Numbered from the stretch's first letter, positions 1-8,118 are shown. The stretch is DNA of 46,029 bases from Gemmatimonadota bacterium (GCA_013002885.1 JABDLS010000061.1:1-46029), one strand, 5' to 3'. Made by a program: numbers and translations. Notes: generated by a model not told the origin, from the sequence alone.

Positions 1-1525
1 ACTCCACCTCGAAGTTCAGCATCATGCCCATGTCCTCGTGCTCGAGGTTGTGGCAGTGCATGAGGAAGAGCCCCCGGTGTGTGCGAAAGTGGACGCCCAC
101 TTCCACGCGTTCTTCGGGCCAGACGAGAACCGTGTCCTTCAGCCCGGTCTCCCAGGGCATGACCCGGTTGCGTCCTCCGGCCCGCGCCAGGACCTGGAAC
201 TGACCCACATGGATATGCACCGGGTGGGGCAATCCGCTGGTGTTCTCGATGATCCACCGCTCCGGCTGGCCCCGAGGGACCCGCACATCCACCCGCTCCA
301 TCTCGAACGAGCGTCCGTTGATGGTGTGCTGCATCATCGCGCTCTCGAACCGGAACGTCCGCCGCGGTGCGCCTGACTCCAGCTCGATGCGTGGGACCGA
401 AGAGAGCACGTCCGACGCCGGTCGGGCCGTTTCTGCCGGGGCGTCGGAGGCGACGAACTCCACGAGGTCCATGGCCGCCCCCTGGGGCAGCCCTCCCATC
501 ATGGCGTGCATGCCGCGACCACGGCCCATACCGCCACCACCCATCCCCCGCCCCCCCATCATCCCCATCATGCCGGGGATCTGGAACTCGAAGGACCGCA
601 GGTACACACGTTCTCCCGGCTCCATGGATGAGAAGTCGACGAGGACGTCGGCACGCTCGCCCGTCCCCATCATGATCCGGTCCAGAGTGACCGGGCGCTC
701 CAGCAGGCCACCGTCGGTGCCTATGAGGGTAAGGGGCCGGCCGTCGCTCAAGCCCAACTCGAAGACCCGGGCGTTGGACGCGTTCAGGAGCCGGAGACGG
801 TACCCGGTCCTGTGCACCTCTACGGTGCCGTCGACGACGCCGTTGGCCACGGCCGTGTCGCCCAGGTAGCCGTACATCACGTCCGGACCCATGGAGCGCT
901 CGTAGGCCAACGAGGTGCCGTCACCGAGCCGCTTGTCCTGAAGCACGATGGGCAGGTCGAGCTCTCCCGACGGAAGACCCAGGGCGGACTCCTCATCATC
1001 CTCGACCACGATCAGACCGGCCATGCCCTGATAAGTCTGTGCTCCCGTCCGTCCATGTGTGTGGGGGTGGTACCAGTACAGCCCGGCTCGATCTTCGACC
1101 GTGAAGTCGTACTGGTAGCTGTCCCCGGTTGCGATGGCGAGGCGTGGATGTCCGTCGGCCGCCTCGGGTACATCCAGCCCGTGCCAGTGCAAAATCGTCG
1201 GTTCCGGCAGGCTGTTCTCGAGAAGGATGCTCGCTCGCTCACCGCGTCGAACCCGGATGGTCGGTGAGGGCAGCGCGCCGTTCAGGGTCCAGGCCTCGGT
1301 AGCCCCACGGCCGATGTCCACCGTCGCCGGCCTTGCCGCCAGCGTGAGGTCGGCGGCGGATACGACCTCGGGTACCCCGAGGGGATGTCTGCGCGCCAGA
1401 GGGCGCAGAGCACCCGAAACCGATGGCGCCACACCCCCGGCTGCCGCCCAGGCCCGCGAGATCGGAGATCGGAGCCCTACGGCTCCGGCGGTACCGGCCA
1501 AAGTGAGAAAACGTCGTCTATCCAT
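1..1525 (-). CDS. Multicopper oxidase, Tat-exported, 3' end missing
   Basis: About 508 codons are present and the gene runs off the left edge. It begins with a twin-arginine signal (DRRRFLTLAG), so it should be folded with copper in the cytoplasm and exported. All four copper-ligand segments are visible: HWHG near residue 113, WYHPHTHG near 153, HPVHIHVGQF and the type-1/type-3 segment HCHNLEHEDMGMM near the edge. A methionine- and glycine-rich insert (about plus positions 500-580, repeated MMGG/GMGR) resembles the Cu(I)-binding insert of CueO-like cuprous oxidases. The chosen ATG is the first one directly preceding the Tat motif. It is the last visible gene of the minus-strand sulfur operon, 80 bp after the FadL gene. 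Copper oxidase identity is secure; the physiological substrate (Cu(I), organic or sulfur compound) is not known. Confidence 0.93.
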   Translation of the reverse strand, partial: MDRRRFLTLAGTAGAVGLRSPISRAWAAAGGVAPSVSGALRPLARRHPLGVPEVVSAADLTLAARPATVDIGRGATEAWTLNGALPSPTIRVRRGERASILLENSLPEPTILHWHGLDVPEAADGHPRLAIATGDSYQYDFTVEDRAGLYWYHPHTHGRTGAQTYQGMAGLIVVEDDEESALGLPSGELDLPIVLQDKRLGDGTSLAYERSMGPDVMYGYLGDTAVANGVVDGTVEVHRTGYRLRLLNASNARVFELGLSDGRPLTLIGTDGGLLERPVTLDRIMMGTGERADVLVDFSSMEPGERVYLRSFEFQIPGMMGMMGGRGMGGGGMGRGRGMHAMMGGLPQGAAMDLVEFVASDAPAETARPASDVLSSVPRIELESGAPRRTFRFESAMMQHTINGRSFEMERVDVRVPRGQPERWIIENTSGLPHPVHIHVGQFQVLARAGGRNRVMPWETGLKDTVLVWPEERVEVGVHFRTHRGLFLMHCHNLEHEDMGMMLNFEVE

Positions 1526-1605
1526 TTCGATCTCGAGAAGGAGAAGAAGAAGGTCCACGCGATTGGCTGCCACCGGCGCAGTGGCCAGCGGCAGCCATGC
1601 GTGGA

Positions 1606-2898
1606 CTACATGCCGCCTGGAAGGAAGGAGAAGCTGAGGAGCACTGCGTCCTCGGACATCTCGTTGGTCACCGTCATGTCACCCTGGGGTGTCGTCATGA
1701 CCCCTGTGATCTCGTTCGCGAAGGCGTGGTAGTAGCCGGCGTCGACCGTGAGGTCACCGAACGTCAAGCCGAACCCGAGTGTCACATGGTGCTGGACAAT
1801 CGCCGGCGCCGGCACGTTGAATGCCGACTGCTCCGCCGGAATGGGGTTCTGCGTGAAGTTGTATCCGCCACGCAGCGCCACCCGGTCCACCGGACGGAAC
1901 TGCACGCCGGAGGCGAGCACCCAGATGTCCTCCCACCCGAAGCCGAGAACGGCGCCCGTGGCGTCCATTCCCGAATCGGAGAATCCGTCGGTACGGGAGT
2001 AGGTGATGTAGCGCGCGTCCCCGGTCCAGAGAATGTCGCCCAGGGTCAACGCCACGCCGCCGGCATACACCGCCGGCACGTCCATGGCAAAGCTGATTTC
2101 ACGAGCGTTCTGGAAGTTGCCCAGATTGGGATTCTCGTGGACGGCGTTGTACTCGAAGTCCTGGAACCACTGCGGGCTCGTATACGAGAGCCCCAGGCGC
2201 ACCTGCTCGGTGGCCCGGTAGAGGACTCCTGCCTGGAATCCCATGCCGAAGGCGCCATCTGTAGCCGTTGCTCGGCTGTAGAAGGCCGTCCCTGACCCGG
2301 GATCGTAGGCCGGTGGCGCGATGGGCATCGGATCGACCTGCAGCGAAGCCCAATCCAGGTTCAGCGCCGCTCCGAAGTAGAGGTCGTCGGTGACCTCGTA
2401 CGCGAAGCTCGGCATGATCTTCATGAACTGGAAGTTGCTCGCCACCTGGCCGAAGCCTTGTGGCCGTGGTCCGAGAACCGGATTCGTGGGATCGGCGGGG
2501 TAGTCCACTCCGAAGCCCCCGATCCCAAGCATGCCCACGCCGAAGGAGAGACGCTCACCGATTCGTGTCGCCCACCCGAAGGCGGGGATCGGCGTGAAGT
2601 CGCTCTTGCTGGTGGTGCGTCCGGCGAAGGTGCCGAACTCGCTGGAAACCGTGCGTTGCGGCTTCATGAGCTCGAAGCCGAGAGAGATCCGGGTACCGTG
2701 CTCACACACGAGCCCGGCGGGGTTTAGGTAGAAGCTGCCCAGGAGGTCACCAGGCGCAGCCACACCCGCTCCGCCCATGGCGGAGTTCACGGCGCCAACG
2801 CCGTGGAGGAAGTGGCCGTCGGTAGCCGACGCTGGGGAAGTCGCGAAGAGGAAAAGGGCGACCGGCAGGTAGAACCGGACGCACCGAGAGAATGACAT
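1606..2898 (-). CDS. FadL/OmpP1/TodX-family outer membrane transport protein
   Basis: A 430-residue beta-barrel protein with a signal peptide (hydrophobic VALFLFATSPASA, cleavage just before TDGHF). The N-terminal pattern of mature FadL proteins is clear: HGVGAVNSAMGGAGVA, then the NPAG segment. FadL family channels carry hydrophobic compounds across the outer membrane by lateral diffusion. Start choice: an ATG seven codons upstream lacks a ribosome site, whereas the ATG at 2898 is preceded by AGGAGG that lies inside the last codons of the upstream gene, so the two are translationally coupled. Its place between sulfur-metabolism genes and a multicopper oxidase suggests uptake of a hydrophobic substrate, possibly elemental or organic sulfur; that is inference from context only. 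Confidence 0.88.
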   Translation of the reverse strand: MSFSRCVRFYLPVALFLFATSPASATDGHFLHGVGAVNSAMGGAGVAAPGDLLGSFYLNPAGLVCEHGTRISLGFELMKPQRTVSSEFGTFAGRTTSKSDFTPIPAFGWATRIGERLSFGVGMLGIGGFGVDYPADPTNPVLGPRPQGFGQVASNFQFMKIMPSFAYEVTDDLYFGAALNLDWASLQVDPMPIAPPAYDPGSGTAFYSRATATDGAFGMGFQAGVLYRATEQVRLGLSYTSPQWFQDFEYNAVHENPNLGNFQNAREISFAMDVPAVYAGGVALTLGDILWTGDARYITYSRTDGFSDSGMDATGAVLGFGWEDIWVLASGVQFRPVDRVALRGGYNFTQNPIPAEQSAFNVPAPAIVQHHVTLGFGLTFGDLTVDAGYYHAFANEITGVMTTPQGDMTVTNEMSEDAVLLSFSFLPGGM

Positions 2899-2900
2899 GA

Positions 2901-4016
2901 TTACCTCCTGACGAGCCATGGGCTGTCCCGTGATTCGTCGCCGTCGAGGTCGAGTTCACGTGTCAGCGCTCGGTCCATCTCGCGCATCAACGTGGCGGTG
3001 TTCGGCCCAATGCCGGGCACCGACAGGAATCCCGCGTCGGTCGCGCTCGAACCGAAGCGCGCCTGATAGGCGGGGAGGAAGTGCGGCGCGTGCGCCGTCA
3101 GCAGGCGCGCCCCGCACCGGGTGGCGACGTGATGGCTCACAGTCGAGAGCCGCTCGCGATCGCCGGTTCTTCGTTCGTAGGGGGCCACCACGCGTCGCAC
3201 CACCGGGTAGCAGAGCTCCCGAAGGATCGCGCCCGCGACGGCCCGAGGATCCGCGTCGGACGTGGCGCCGATGGCCACGACCCGACCGGAGCCGGCATCC
3301 AGGTAACGACCCTCCATACCGAGGGCCGGTGTCACGATGATGCGGCCGTCGGTCAACTGCTCCTCGGCCAGGAAGGACCCGTAGACGCCCGAGGCGAGTT
3401 CGGACCACGCGTCCCGGATCGCTCCCAGGTCGATCTCGGCCAACTCGAACCGGTCGAGCACGCGACGCTCCGGAGCAAGCAGCGTGGCAAACTCCCGCAC
3501 CACCTCCCGATGATGATGGGAAGGGAGCGCGGCGGCGAGGGCCGACCCGAAATGATGCAGATGGGACCCCGCAGAACCGCCTCGCGCATGGTCGCCGTTC
3601 TCGGCGCCAAGCCGCTGGAGCATGTCCAGGGCGGCGCCTTCAGGCATGCCCGCGAGGTACAGCGGGACGAAGTGGAGAACCTCGTACGACGGATCTGCGG
3701 CGAAACTGGCGAGGATCCGACCGCGTGTCTGCTCCAGGGGCGTCGGCCCGCCGAGCGTAGCCCGGTGCGCCGCCGCGGCCCATCCGTACCCCGGATCGTA
3801 GAGCGGTATCGCTCCGAACCCGTCGAACCCGACCACCGCGAGGCCGTGGAACCACAGATCCGCGAACGGGTCGCGCTCCACGGTCCACTCAGCGGACGGG
3901 CCCGTCGCAGCCGCGATCTCCGGGCCGTAGGCTGCTCTGGCGTCTGCCGAGCCGGCTGTCGAGGCCAGACCCGACAGTGCCAGAGCTGTGACCGCACCCC
4001 ACCTACGCGCGTTCAT
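2901..4016 (-). CDS. Secreted protein of unknown function in the sulfur operon
   Basis: A 371-residue protein I do not recognise. It starts with a signal-like stretch (MNARRWGAVTALALSGLAST) and an AxA-type cleavage region near residue 27, so it is probably periplasmic. Visible features are a histidine-rich stretch in the middle (SHLHHFG then SHHHREVV), two cysteines late in the protein (ELCYP and TRCGA) and a PGIGPNTA segment near the C-terminus. No second membrane segment is seen. Its start overlaps the DsrE stop as TGATG, and its last codons hold the ribosome site for the FadL gene, so it is made in step with its neighbours. The His/Cys content would fit metal or haem binding but nothing here proves it. 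Confidence 0.7.
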   Translation of the reverse strand: MNARRWGAVTALALSGLASTAGSADARAAYGPEIAAATGPSAEWTVERDPFADLWFHGLAVVGFDGFGAIPLYDPGYGWAAAAHRATLGGPTPLEQTRGRILASFAADPSYEVLHFVPLYLAGMPEGAALDMLQRLGAENGDHARGGSAGSHLHHFGSALAAALPSHHHREVVREFATLLAPERRVLDRFELAEIDLGAIRDAWSELASGVYGSFLAEEQLTDGRIIVTPALGMEGRYLDAGSGRVVAIGATSDADPRAVAGAILRELCYPVVRRVVAPYERRTGDRERLSTVSHHVATRCGARLLTAHAPHFLPAYQARFGSSATDAGFLSVPGIGPNTATLMREMDRALTRELDLDGDESRDSPWLVRR

Positions 4017-4567
4017 CAGATGAAGACGACCTGCGCCCCGTCGGCCTTCTCCCAGAAGTCCATGGCGGTCAGGCTTTCCTTCACCTGGGGAACAAGGTCA
4101 TCGGCCTCGAGGTCGAACATCTCCATGGCCAGCTGGCACGAGTAGAGGTCGGCGCCGGCATCGTCGAGGATCTCCAGAAGCTCGGGAATGTCGGGAATGT
4201 CCAGATCCTCGATCTTCTTCTTCATCATCTTCGTGGCCAGTGCTTCCATGCCCGGCAGCCCCATGATGGAATGGGGCATGGGACTCGACGGGTTTCCGAG
4301 CATGTCGGCGTGCAGCTTGTCGACCTTGCCCTTCGTCACGATGTCGAGGCCCCAAAAGGTGAAGAAGATCATGGCGTCCATGCCCATCATGCGCGCGGCA
4401 TTCGCCATGATCAGGCCGGGATAGGCCATGTCCAGACTTCCTTTGCTGCAGATGATCGCCACCCGGCGCGCCACCTCCGGCTCCGCCTCGCTGTGAAGCT
4501 GTCCGCCGGTGTCGGGCGTCGCCTTGTCGGCCACCATCGTCGTTTCCTTCTCCATGGTCGTGGCCAT
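4016..4567 (-). CDS. DsrE/DsrF/DrsH-like (DsrE2-type) sulfur-transfer protein
   Basis: A 183-residue protein with the DsrE-fold pattern: ICSKGSLDMAYPGL near the N-terminus, a long helical FFTFWGLDI segment, and SCQLAMEMF, which holds the conserved cysteine of DsrE2-type sulfurtransferases. Proteins of this family carry persulfide sulfur between TusA/TusE-like partners in the cytoplasm. The ATG at 4567 overlaps the TusE stop codon (TGATG); an ATG three codons upstream would lie inside the TusE gene, so 4567 is preferred. A mid-protein run MMKKKIEDLDIPDIPELLEI is a charged linker. Family assignment is firm; whether it works in the oxidative or biosynthetic direction is not visible. Confidence 0.88.
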   Translation of the reverse strand: MATTMEKETTMVADKATPDTGGQLHSEAEPEVARRVAIICSKGSLDMAYPGLIMANAARMMGMDAMIFFTFWGLDIVTKGKVDKLHADMLGNPSSPMPHSIMGLPGMEALATKMMKKKIEDLDIPDIPELLEILDDAGADLYSCQLAMEMFDLEADDLVPQVKESLTAMDFWEKADGAQVVFI

Positions 4568-4884
4568 CAGATGCACCCCTTCGGTTTGGTGAGTCCCGAG
4601 ATCTTCGAGGACAGGATGCCCGGCCCCTTCGGGAAGAGTTGGTAGATCTCCTTCGTCTGGACGCCGGTGCCCTTGGTGATCCGACGGACGGTGGGAGGCG
4701 TTCCCCGCTCCTCGTTGTCCTTCCGGCAGAACTCGATGACCTCCCAGTGGCGCGGCGTCAGCGGGTCGATGCCGTTGTCACGGGCGATCTCCTCGGCGAT
4801 CTCGCGGGTCCACTGGCTGGCGTCGGTCATGAAGCCCTCGCCGTCCAGCTCGACAGGGATTCCGGCGATGGTTGCGGTGCTCAC
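4567..4884 (-). CDS. TusE/DsrC-family sulfur relay protein
   Basis: A 105-residue protein matching TusE/DsrC along its whole length: LDGEGFMTDASQW, a central HWEVIEFCR helix, LFPKGP, and the C-terminal arm GLTKPKGCI with the penultimate cysteine that carries sulfur. True dissimilatory DsrC has a second cysteine about ten residues earlier; here that region reads ILSSKISGL, so the cysteine is replaced by serine and the protein is of the one-cysteine TusE/DsrC-like class. It sits between the SQR-like gene and the DsrE gene, which suggests a persulfide relay from sulfide oxidation to DsrE. A GAGACG-type weak ribosome site precedes the ATG 16 bp after the SQR gene. Confidence 0.9.
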   Translation of the reverse strand: MSTATIAGIPVELDGEGFMTDASQWTREIAEEIARDNGIDPLTPRHWEVIEFCRKDNEERGTPPTVRRITKGTGVQTKEIYQLFPKGPGILSSKISGLTKPKGCI

Positions 4885-4900
4885 GGTCTCGTCTCCTTGA

Positions 4901-6160
4901 TCAAGCGGCCTCTTGGGCCGTCGGGTTCTTTTTTCCCTTCATGGACATCCGCGACTCCACCAGGGGGATCTCCCGTCCGGCGAGAAGCTGATTCCAGTAG
5001 ATCCACCGGAAGGCGAGCTTGCCCCAGTGGTTCATGCGGCTCTCCTCCAGAAGCTTCATCGGGCCCACCTTGGCCAGCGGGAAGCGTCCGGGGAGAGGTT
5101 CGACGTCGTAGTTGAAGTCGATGAGGAGCGCCTTGCCGAAGCCGGTCTCCACGAAGCAGTTCGCGTGACCGTCGAACTCGGGGGCGAGCTTCTTGCCGGC
5201 GATGGCGTTCAGCAGATTGTGCTCCAGGATCGCTCCCTGGAAATGCGCGACGGATCCCGCCTTCGACGACGGCAGGTCGGTGGCGTCGCCAATGACGAAG
5301 ATGTTCTCGGCGACCTGGGCTTGGAGCGTGTTCCGGTCGGTGGGCACGAACATGAGCTCGTCCCCCATGTCAGACCGCTCGATGACCTCGCTACCCATGT
5401 TCGTGGGTACCGTCACCAGCAGGTCGTAGGGGATTTCGCGCTCGTCCCAGCTCGTGAGGATCCGCCTCTCCGAATCCACGGAGCCCGCGTTGAAGACGGG
5501 CTCGACGGCGATCTTCTTGTCGGCCAGCAGCCCCGCGAGGGTGGCCGAAGCCACGGGTTTGGTGAATGCGCCGTCGAGGGGAGTCGCATAGACGAGCTCC
5601 ACCTTGTCGCGCATCCCTCGCTCGTGGAAGTACCAGTCGGCGAGGAAGAGGAACTCCAGGGGCGCCACCGGACACTTGATGGGCATTTCGGCGACGTTGA
5701 GCACGAGTCGGCCCCCAGCAAAGTCCTTCAGCGCTTCGTGCAGCTTGAGGGCACCATCGAGGGTGTAGAAGTCGAAGATCGTCTTCTGCCACCCCCGACC
5801 CGTCAGCCCCTCCATCTCCCCCGGCACGATCCGGCTTCCGGTGGCGATGACGAGGAAGTCGTAGTCGAGGGTGCCGCCTCCGAAGAGCCGAACCCGATTC
5901 TGGTCCGGTTCGATGGCATCGACGCCGGACAGGACCAACTCCACACCCTTGGGCACGTAGCGGGCCCGGGTGCGAACCACGTCGTCCCGGTCGTAGACAC
6001 CGAAGGGGATGAAGAGGAGGCCCGGTTGATACAAATGGTCTCCGTCTTGATCCACGATGGTGATGCTCCAGTCATCTCGAGGGAGCACACGCCGCATCTT
6101 GGCCGACATCATCGTGCCCGCGGTGCCGGCACCGAGTATTACGAGCTTCTTCATGGTCAT
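4901..6160 (-). CDS. Sulfide:quinone-oxidoreductase-like FAD-dependent oxidoreductase
   Basis: A 419-residue flavoprotein of the pyridine-nucleotide-disulfide/SQR superfamily. The N-terminal FAD site is LGAGTAGT (residues 9-16), a second dinucleotide motif is LVIATGSR (103-110), and the flavin-binding VIGDATDLP is at 289-297. Two cysteines stand where SQR redox cysteines are expected, Cys163 (PIKCPVAPLE) and Cys335 (HANCFVETGFG). SQRs sit on the membrane surface, oxidise sulfide to zero-valent sulfur and pass electrons to quinone. The start at 6160 gives an ATGA overlap with the regulator; an ATG two codons in (6154) has better spacing to the GAGGA site, so either may be used. The neighbouring TusE and DsrE genes support a sulfide or persulfide role. 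A type III/other SQR-like enzyme with a different substrate is possible. Confidence 0.87.
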   Translation of the reverse strand: MTMKKLVILGAGTAGTMMSAKMRRVLPRDDWSITIVDQDGDHLYQPGLLFIPFGVYDRDDVVRTRARYVPKGVELVLSGVDAIEPDQNRVRLFGGGTLDYDFLVIATGSRIVPGEMEGLTGRGWQKTIFDFYTLDGALKLHEALKDFAGGRLVLNVAEMPIKCPVAPLEFLFLADWYFHERGMRDKVELVYATPLDGAFTKPVASATLAGLLADKKIAVEPVFNAGSVDSERRILTSWDEREIPYDLLVTVPTNMGSEVIERSDMGDELMFVPTDRNTLQAQVAENIFVIGDATDLPSSKAGSVAHFQGAILEHNLLNAIAGKKLAPEFDGHANCFVETGFGKALLIDFNYDVEPLPGRFPLAKVGPMKLLEESRMNHWGKLAFRWIYWNQLLAGREIPLVESRMSMKGKKNPTAQEAA

Positions 6161-6699
6161 GTCCTCGTCGTGGGCTCGTCGTCGAGAAGCCCGTACGTCT
6201 TCATCTTCCGCCAGAGTGTCGTCCGGCTCACACCCAGGCTTCGGGCTGCGGCCGATCGGTTGTAGCGAGCGCGCTCCAGCGCCACCCGCACCCGACGAGC
6301 TTCCTCGGGCTCGGAGTCCTCGCTGGCTTTCCGCCCGAGGGGCTCGATGACCTCGATAGCGCCGACGACCACGCCGTCATCGTCGAAGAACGCGCGCCCG
6401 GACTTGCTCACGCGCAGCGTCGAGCCGTCGGCGCGGTAGATCTCCAGCTCCTTGTCGGTGACCTCGCCGTTGTCGAAGACACCGCATCCCGCCAAGCATT
6501 CGGCGCACCGATGCACGCGAAGGCACGAGCGCCCCACGATGTCGTCGGCAGTGAATCCGGTGAGTTGCTCCAGGGCGGGGCTCATCTCCACGACGTTGCG
6601 GTCTGCATCGACCCGGAAGAACGGCAGCCCGGCGCGACGCATGAGCGCCGCCAGGTCGCCTTCGGCAGTCTGGTTGGCCTGCTTCGCTGTCTGATTCAC
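6157..6699 (-). CDS. PAS-domain transcriptional regulator with Fis-type HTH
   Basis: About 180 residues: a PAS sensor (PFFRVDADRNVVEMSPALEQL to GAIEVIEPLG) followed directly by a Fis/NtrC-type helix-turn-helix (RARYNRSAAARSLGVSRTTLWRKMK). The AAA+ sigma-54 activation domain normally between these parts is absent. The PAS domain carries a cysteine cluster, C-x4-CAEC-x2-GC within LRVHRCAECLAGCGVF, that could bind a metal centre or react with sulfur species. Start: a TTG at 6744 has no ribosome site, while the GTG at 6699 follows GAGGAGAG with six-base spacing, so 6699 is preferred. It is the first gene of the sulfur operon and overlaps the SQR gene by ATGA. It probably controls the operon in response to redox or sulfur state. 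Confidence 0.85.
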   Translation of the reverse strand: MNQTAKQANQTAEGDLAALMRRAGLPFFRVDADRNVVEMSPALEQLTGFTADDIVGRSCLRVHRCAECLAGCGVFDNGEVTDKELEIYRADGSTLRVSKSGRAFFDDDGVVVGAIEVIEPLGRKASEDSEPEEARRVRVALERARYNRSAAARSLGVSRTTLWRKMKTYGLLDDEPTTRT

Positions 6700-6726
6700 C
6701 AGATCTCTCCTCGCGACATCGCGTCG

Positions 6727-6743
6727 TGAAACGTTGTGTTTCA
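6727..6743. promoter_or_regulatory. Inverted repeat TGAAAC-N5-GTTTCA upstream of the sulfur operon
   Basis: A perfect 6-bp inverted repeat with a 5-bp spacer lies 28 bp upstream of the preferred GTG start of the PAS-Fis gene. The size and position fit an operator for a dimeric HTH protein such as the adjacent regulator. No clear -35/-10 pair is seen beside it. Confidence 0.4.
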
Positions 6744-6841
6744 AAGCTCGGAGAGACGCGGCTTCTCAGGTGTCGGGACAATCCCCACAGAGGCCGTCGG
6801 GAAGGCCTGGCGGGCTCCGGTGGGGGCTCTCCGGACGAAAG

Positions 6842-6874
6842 AAGCGGCCAGCGGGAAATCCCCGTCGGCCGCTT
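6842..6874 (-). terminator. Hairpin terminator after the porin gene
   Basis: AAGCGGCC and GGCCGCTT pair around a GC-rich loop that can itself pair (GGGG/CCC). On the minus strand the stem is followed by CTTTCG, a weak U tract. It lies about 100 bp after the porin stop. The rest of the 6745-6974 gap holds no gene I can support. Confidence 0.6.
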
Positions 6875-6974
6875 TGATTTCGCCCTCTTGGAGCGCCGGT
6901 CCGCCCCCGCGCGCCGCCTCCTGCAGCGTGCCGAGGCGCCGCCGCGACCCTTGTGAAGAGTTGGAGAGCGGCCC

Positions 6975-8000
6975 TCAGATGCCGACCTGGAAGTTCACGA
7001 GGATCTTATGGAGCTCCGAGCTGTCCTTGAGAGGCACCTGCCAATTGACCTGGATCTCCGTGGCGGAGGTCGGCCACGCGTTGAAGCCGAAGACCAGGAC
7101 ATCGTCGGCCTCGATAGCGCCCGGTGCTTCGAATCGGTCCCATCGGATCAGGATCTGCCGCATCTCCTGAACCATGTATCCGGCGGTGAAATACAAGCCG
7201 TCGGACTCGATGTCGATCACGCCGACGTCGGGGTCCCACTCCCCCCGGATGTACTCACCGGCCAGCATCAAGGGGCCGGACACGAAAAGGGCATCCGCCC
7301 CGTAGAGGACACCGTCTCCCGTGAAGGCCGGGCCGAGCTGGCGGCTTCCGATGGCATCCTCGCGACCCCCTGCGAAGTTGGCGCCCACGGAGAGCGTACC
7401 GTCGCCTACCTCGATGCCCGAGCCCTCCAGCCGGACGACCCCGATGAGCGACTCGTCGCTCGTCGAGTTGTTGGCACCGGTGAAGCCACCCACCGTCCAC
7501 GAGATGACCTGGTCGAGCTGCCCACCCAACTGCACACCCATCTGGCGGTTCGGAGCCAACCGGGAGACGACGCGGGAGCGGTTCACGAAGTCGATTGCTC
7601 CTCCGTAGACGAGAAACTCACGGCTGAAGGGTGCCTTGAAGCGACCCGCCGCAATGGTGAGCTCCGAGCCCGGCGACCATGTCACCTGGGCGTCGAGGAG
7701 GGTCGCGGTCCCGGCGTGATTCGTCTGCAGCTTGTAGCCGAAGCCCTTGTCGAGCTGGCCGTAGAGCCGGAGGCGAGCGTTGGGCACCGTCACCCGAGCC
7801 GGATCGTCGTCGATGCCCGGATCGGCTACCGCCTGGAGCAGGAAGCCGAGGCTCATGCCAGGGCTGCTGAACAGCTGGCGTACTTGGTCCAGGACCGGCT
7901 CCAGGTCCTGCTGGGCGGCCATCGGGCTGGGGGCTCCCACCACGAGGAAGCCCAGCACCATCGCCGTACGGAAGAGTTCCAATGTGCGCCGTGAAGGCAT
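6975..8000 (-). CDS. Porin, phosphate-selective porin O/P-like
   Basis: A 341-residue outer membrane protein. Residues 1-29 are a signal peptide (hydrophobic AMVLGFLVVGAPSPMAAQ, cut before QDLEP). The mature part alternates hydrophobic and polar residues as in beta-barrels and carries segments typical of OprP/OprO-like porins: RLRLYGQLDKGFGYKLQTN, DAQVTWSPGSELTIAAGRFKAPF and FVNRSRVV. It ends in a beta-strand with an aromatic residue near the C-terminus (NFQVGI). Start at 8000 has AGGAG eight bases upstream. It is divergent from the redoxin gene, sharing a 211-bp control region. The substrate cannot be read from sequence; phosphate selectivity is the family name, not shown here. Confidence 0.82.
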   Translation of the reverse strand: MPSRRTLELFRTAMVLGFLVVGAPSPMAAQQDLEPVLDQVRQLFSSPGMSLGFLLQAVADPGIDDDPARVTVPNARLRLYGQLDKGFGYKLQTNHAGTATLLDAQVTWSPGSELTIAAGRFKAPFSREFLVYGGAIDFVNRSRVVSRLAPNRQMGVQLGGQLDQVISWTVGGFTGANNSTSDESLIGVVRLEGSGIEVGDGTLSVGANFAGGREDAIGSRQLGPAFTGDGVLYGADALFVSGPLMLAGEYIRGEWDPDVGVIDIESDGLYFTAGYMVQEMRQILIRWDRFEAPGAIEADDVLVFGFNAWPTSATEIQVNWQVPLKDSSELHKILVNFQVGI

Positions 8001-8085
8001 TTGTGTTGCTCCTCGTCGGAACGAGCGTGAAAAAGGAGAGGGTCCAGGCTCGAAGGCATCGCGCCCCGGCCCTCTGGTGTGCCTG

Positions 8086-8118
8086 CAAGTCCGGTACCGT
8101 CAATCAAGTCCGGTACCG
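8086..8118. repeat. Two 14-bp direct repeats with palindromic CGGTACCG cores
   Basis: CAAGTCCGGTACCG occurs at 8086-8099 and again at 8105-8118, a 19-bp period. Each copy contains the 8-bp palindrome CGGTACCG. They sit between the divergent porin and redoxin genes, so they could be tandem operator sites for a shared regulator. Confidence 0.5.
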
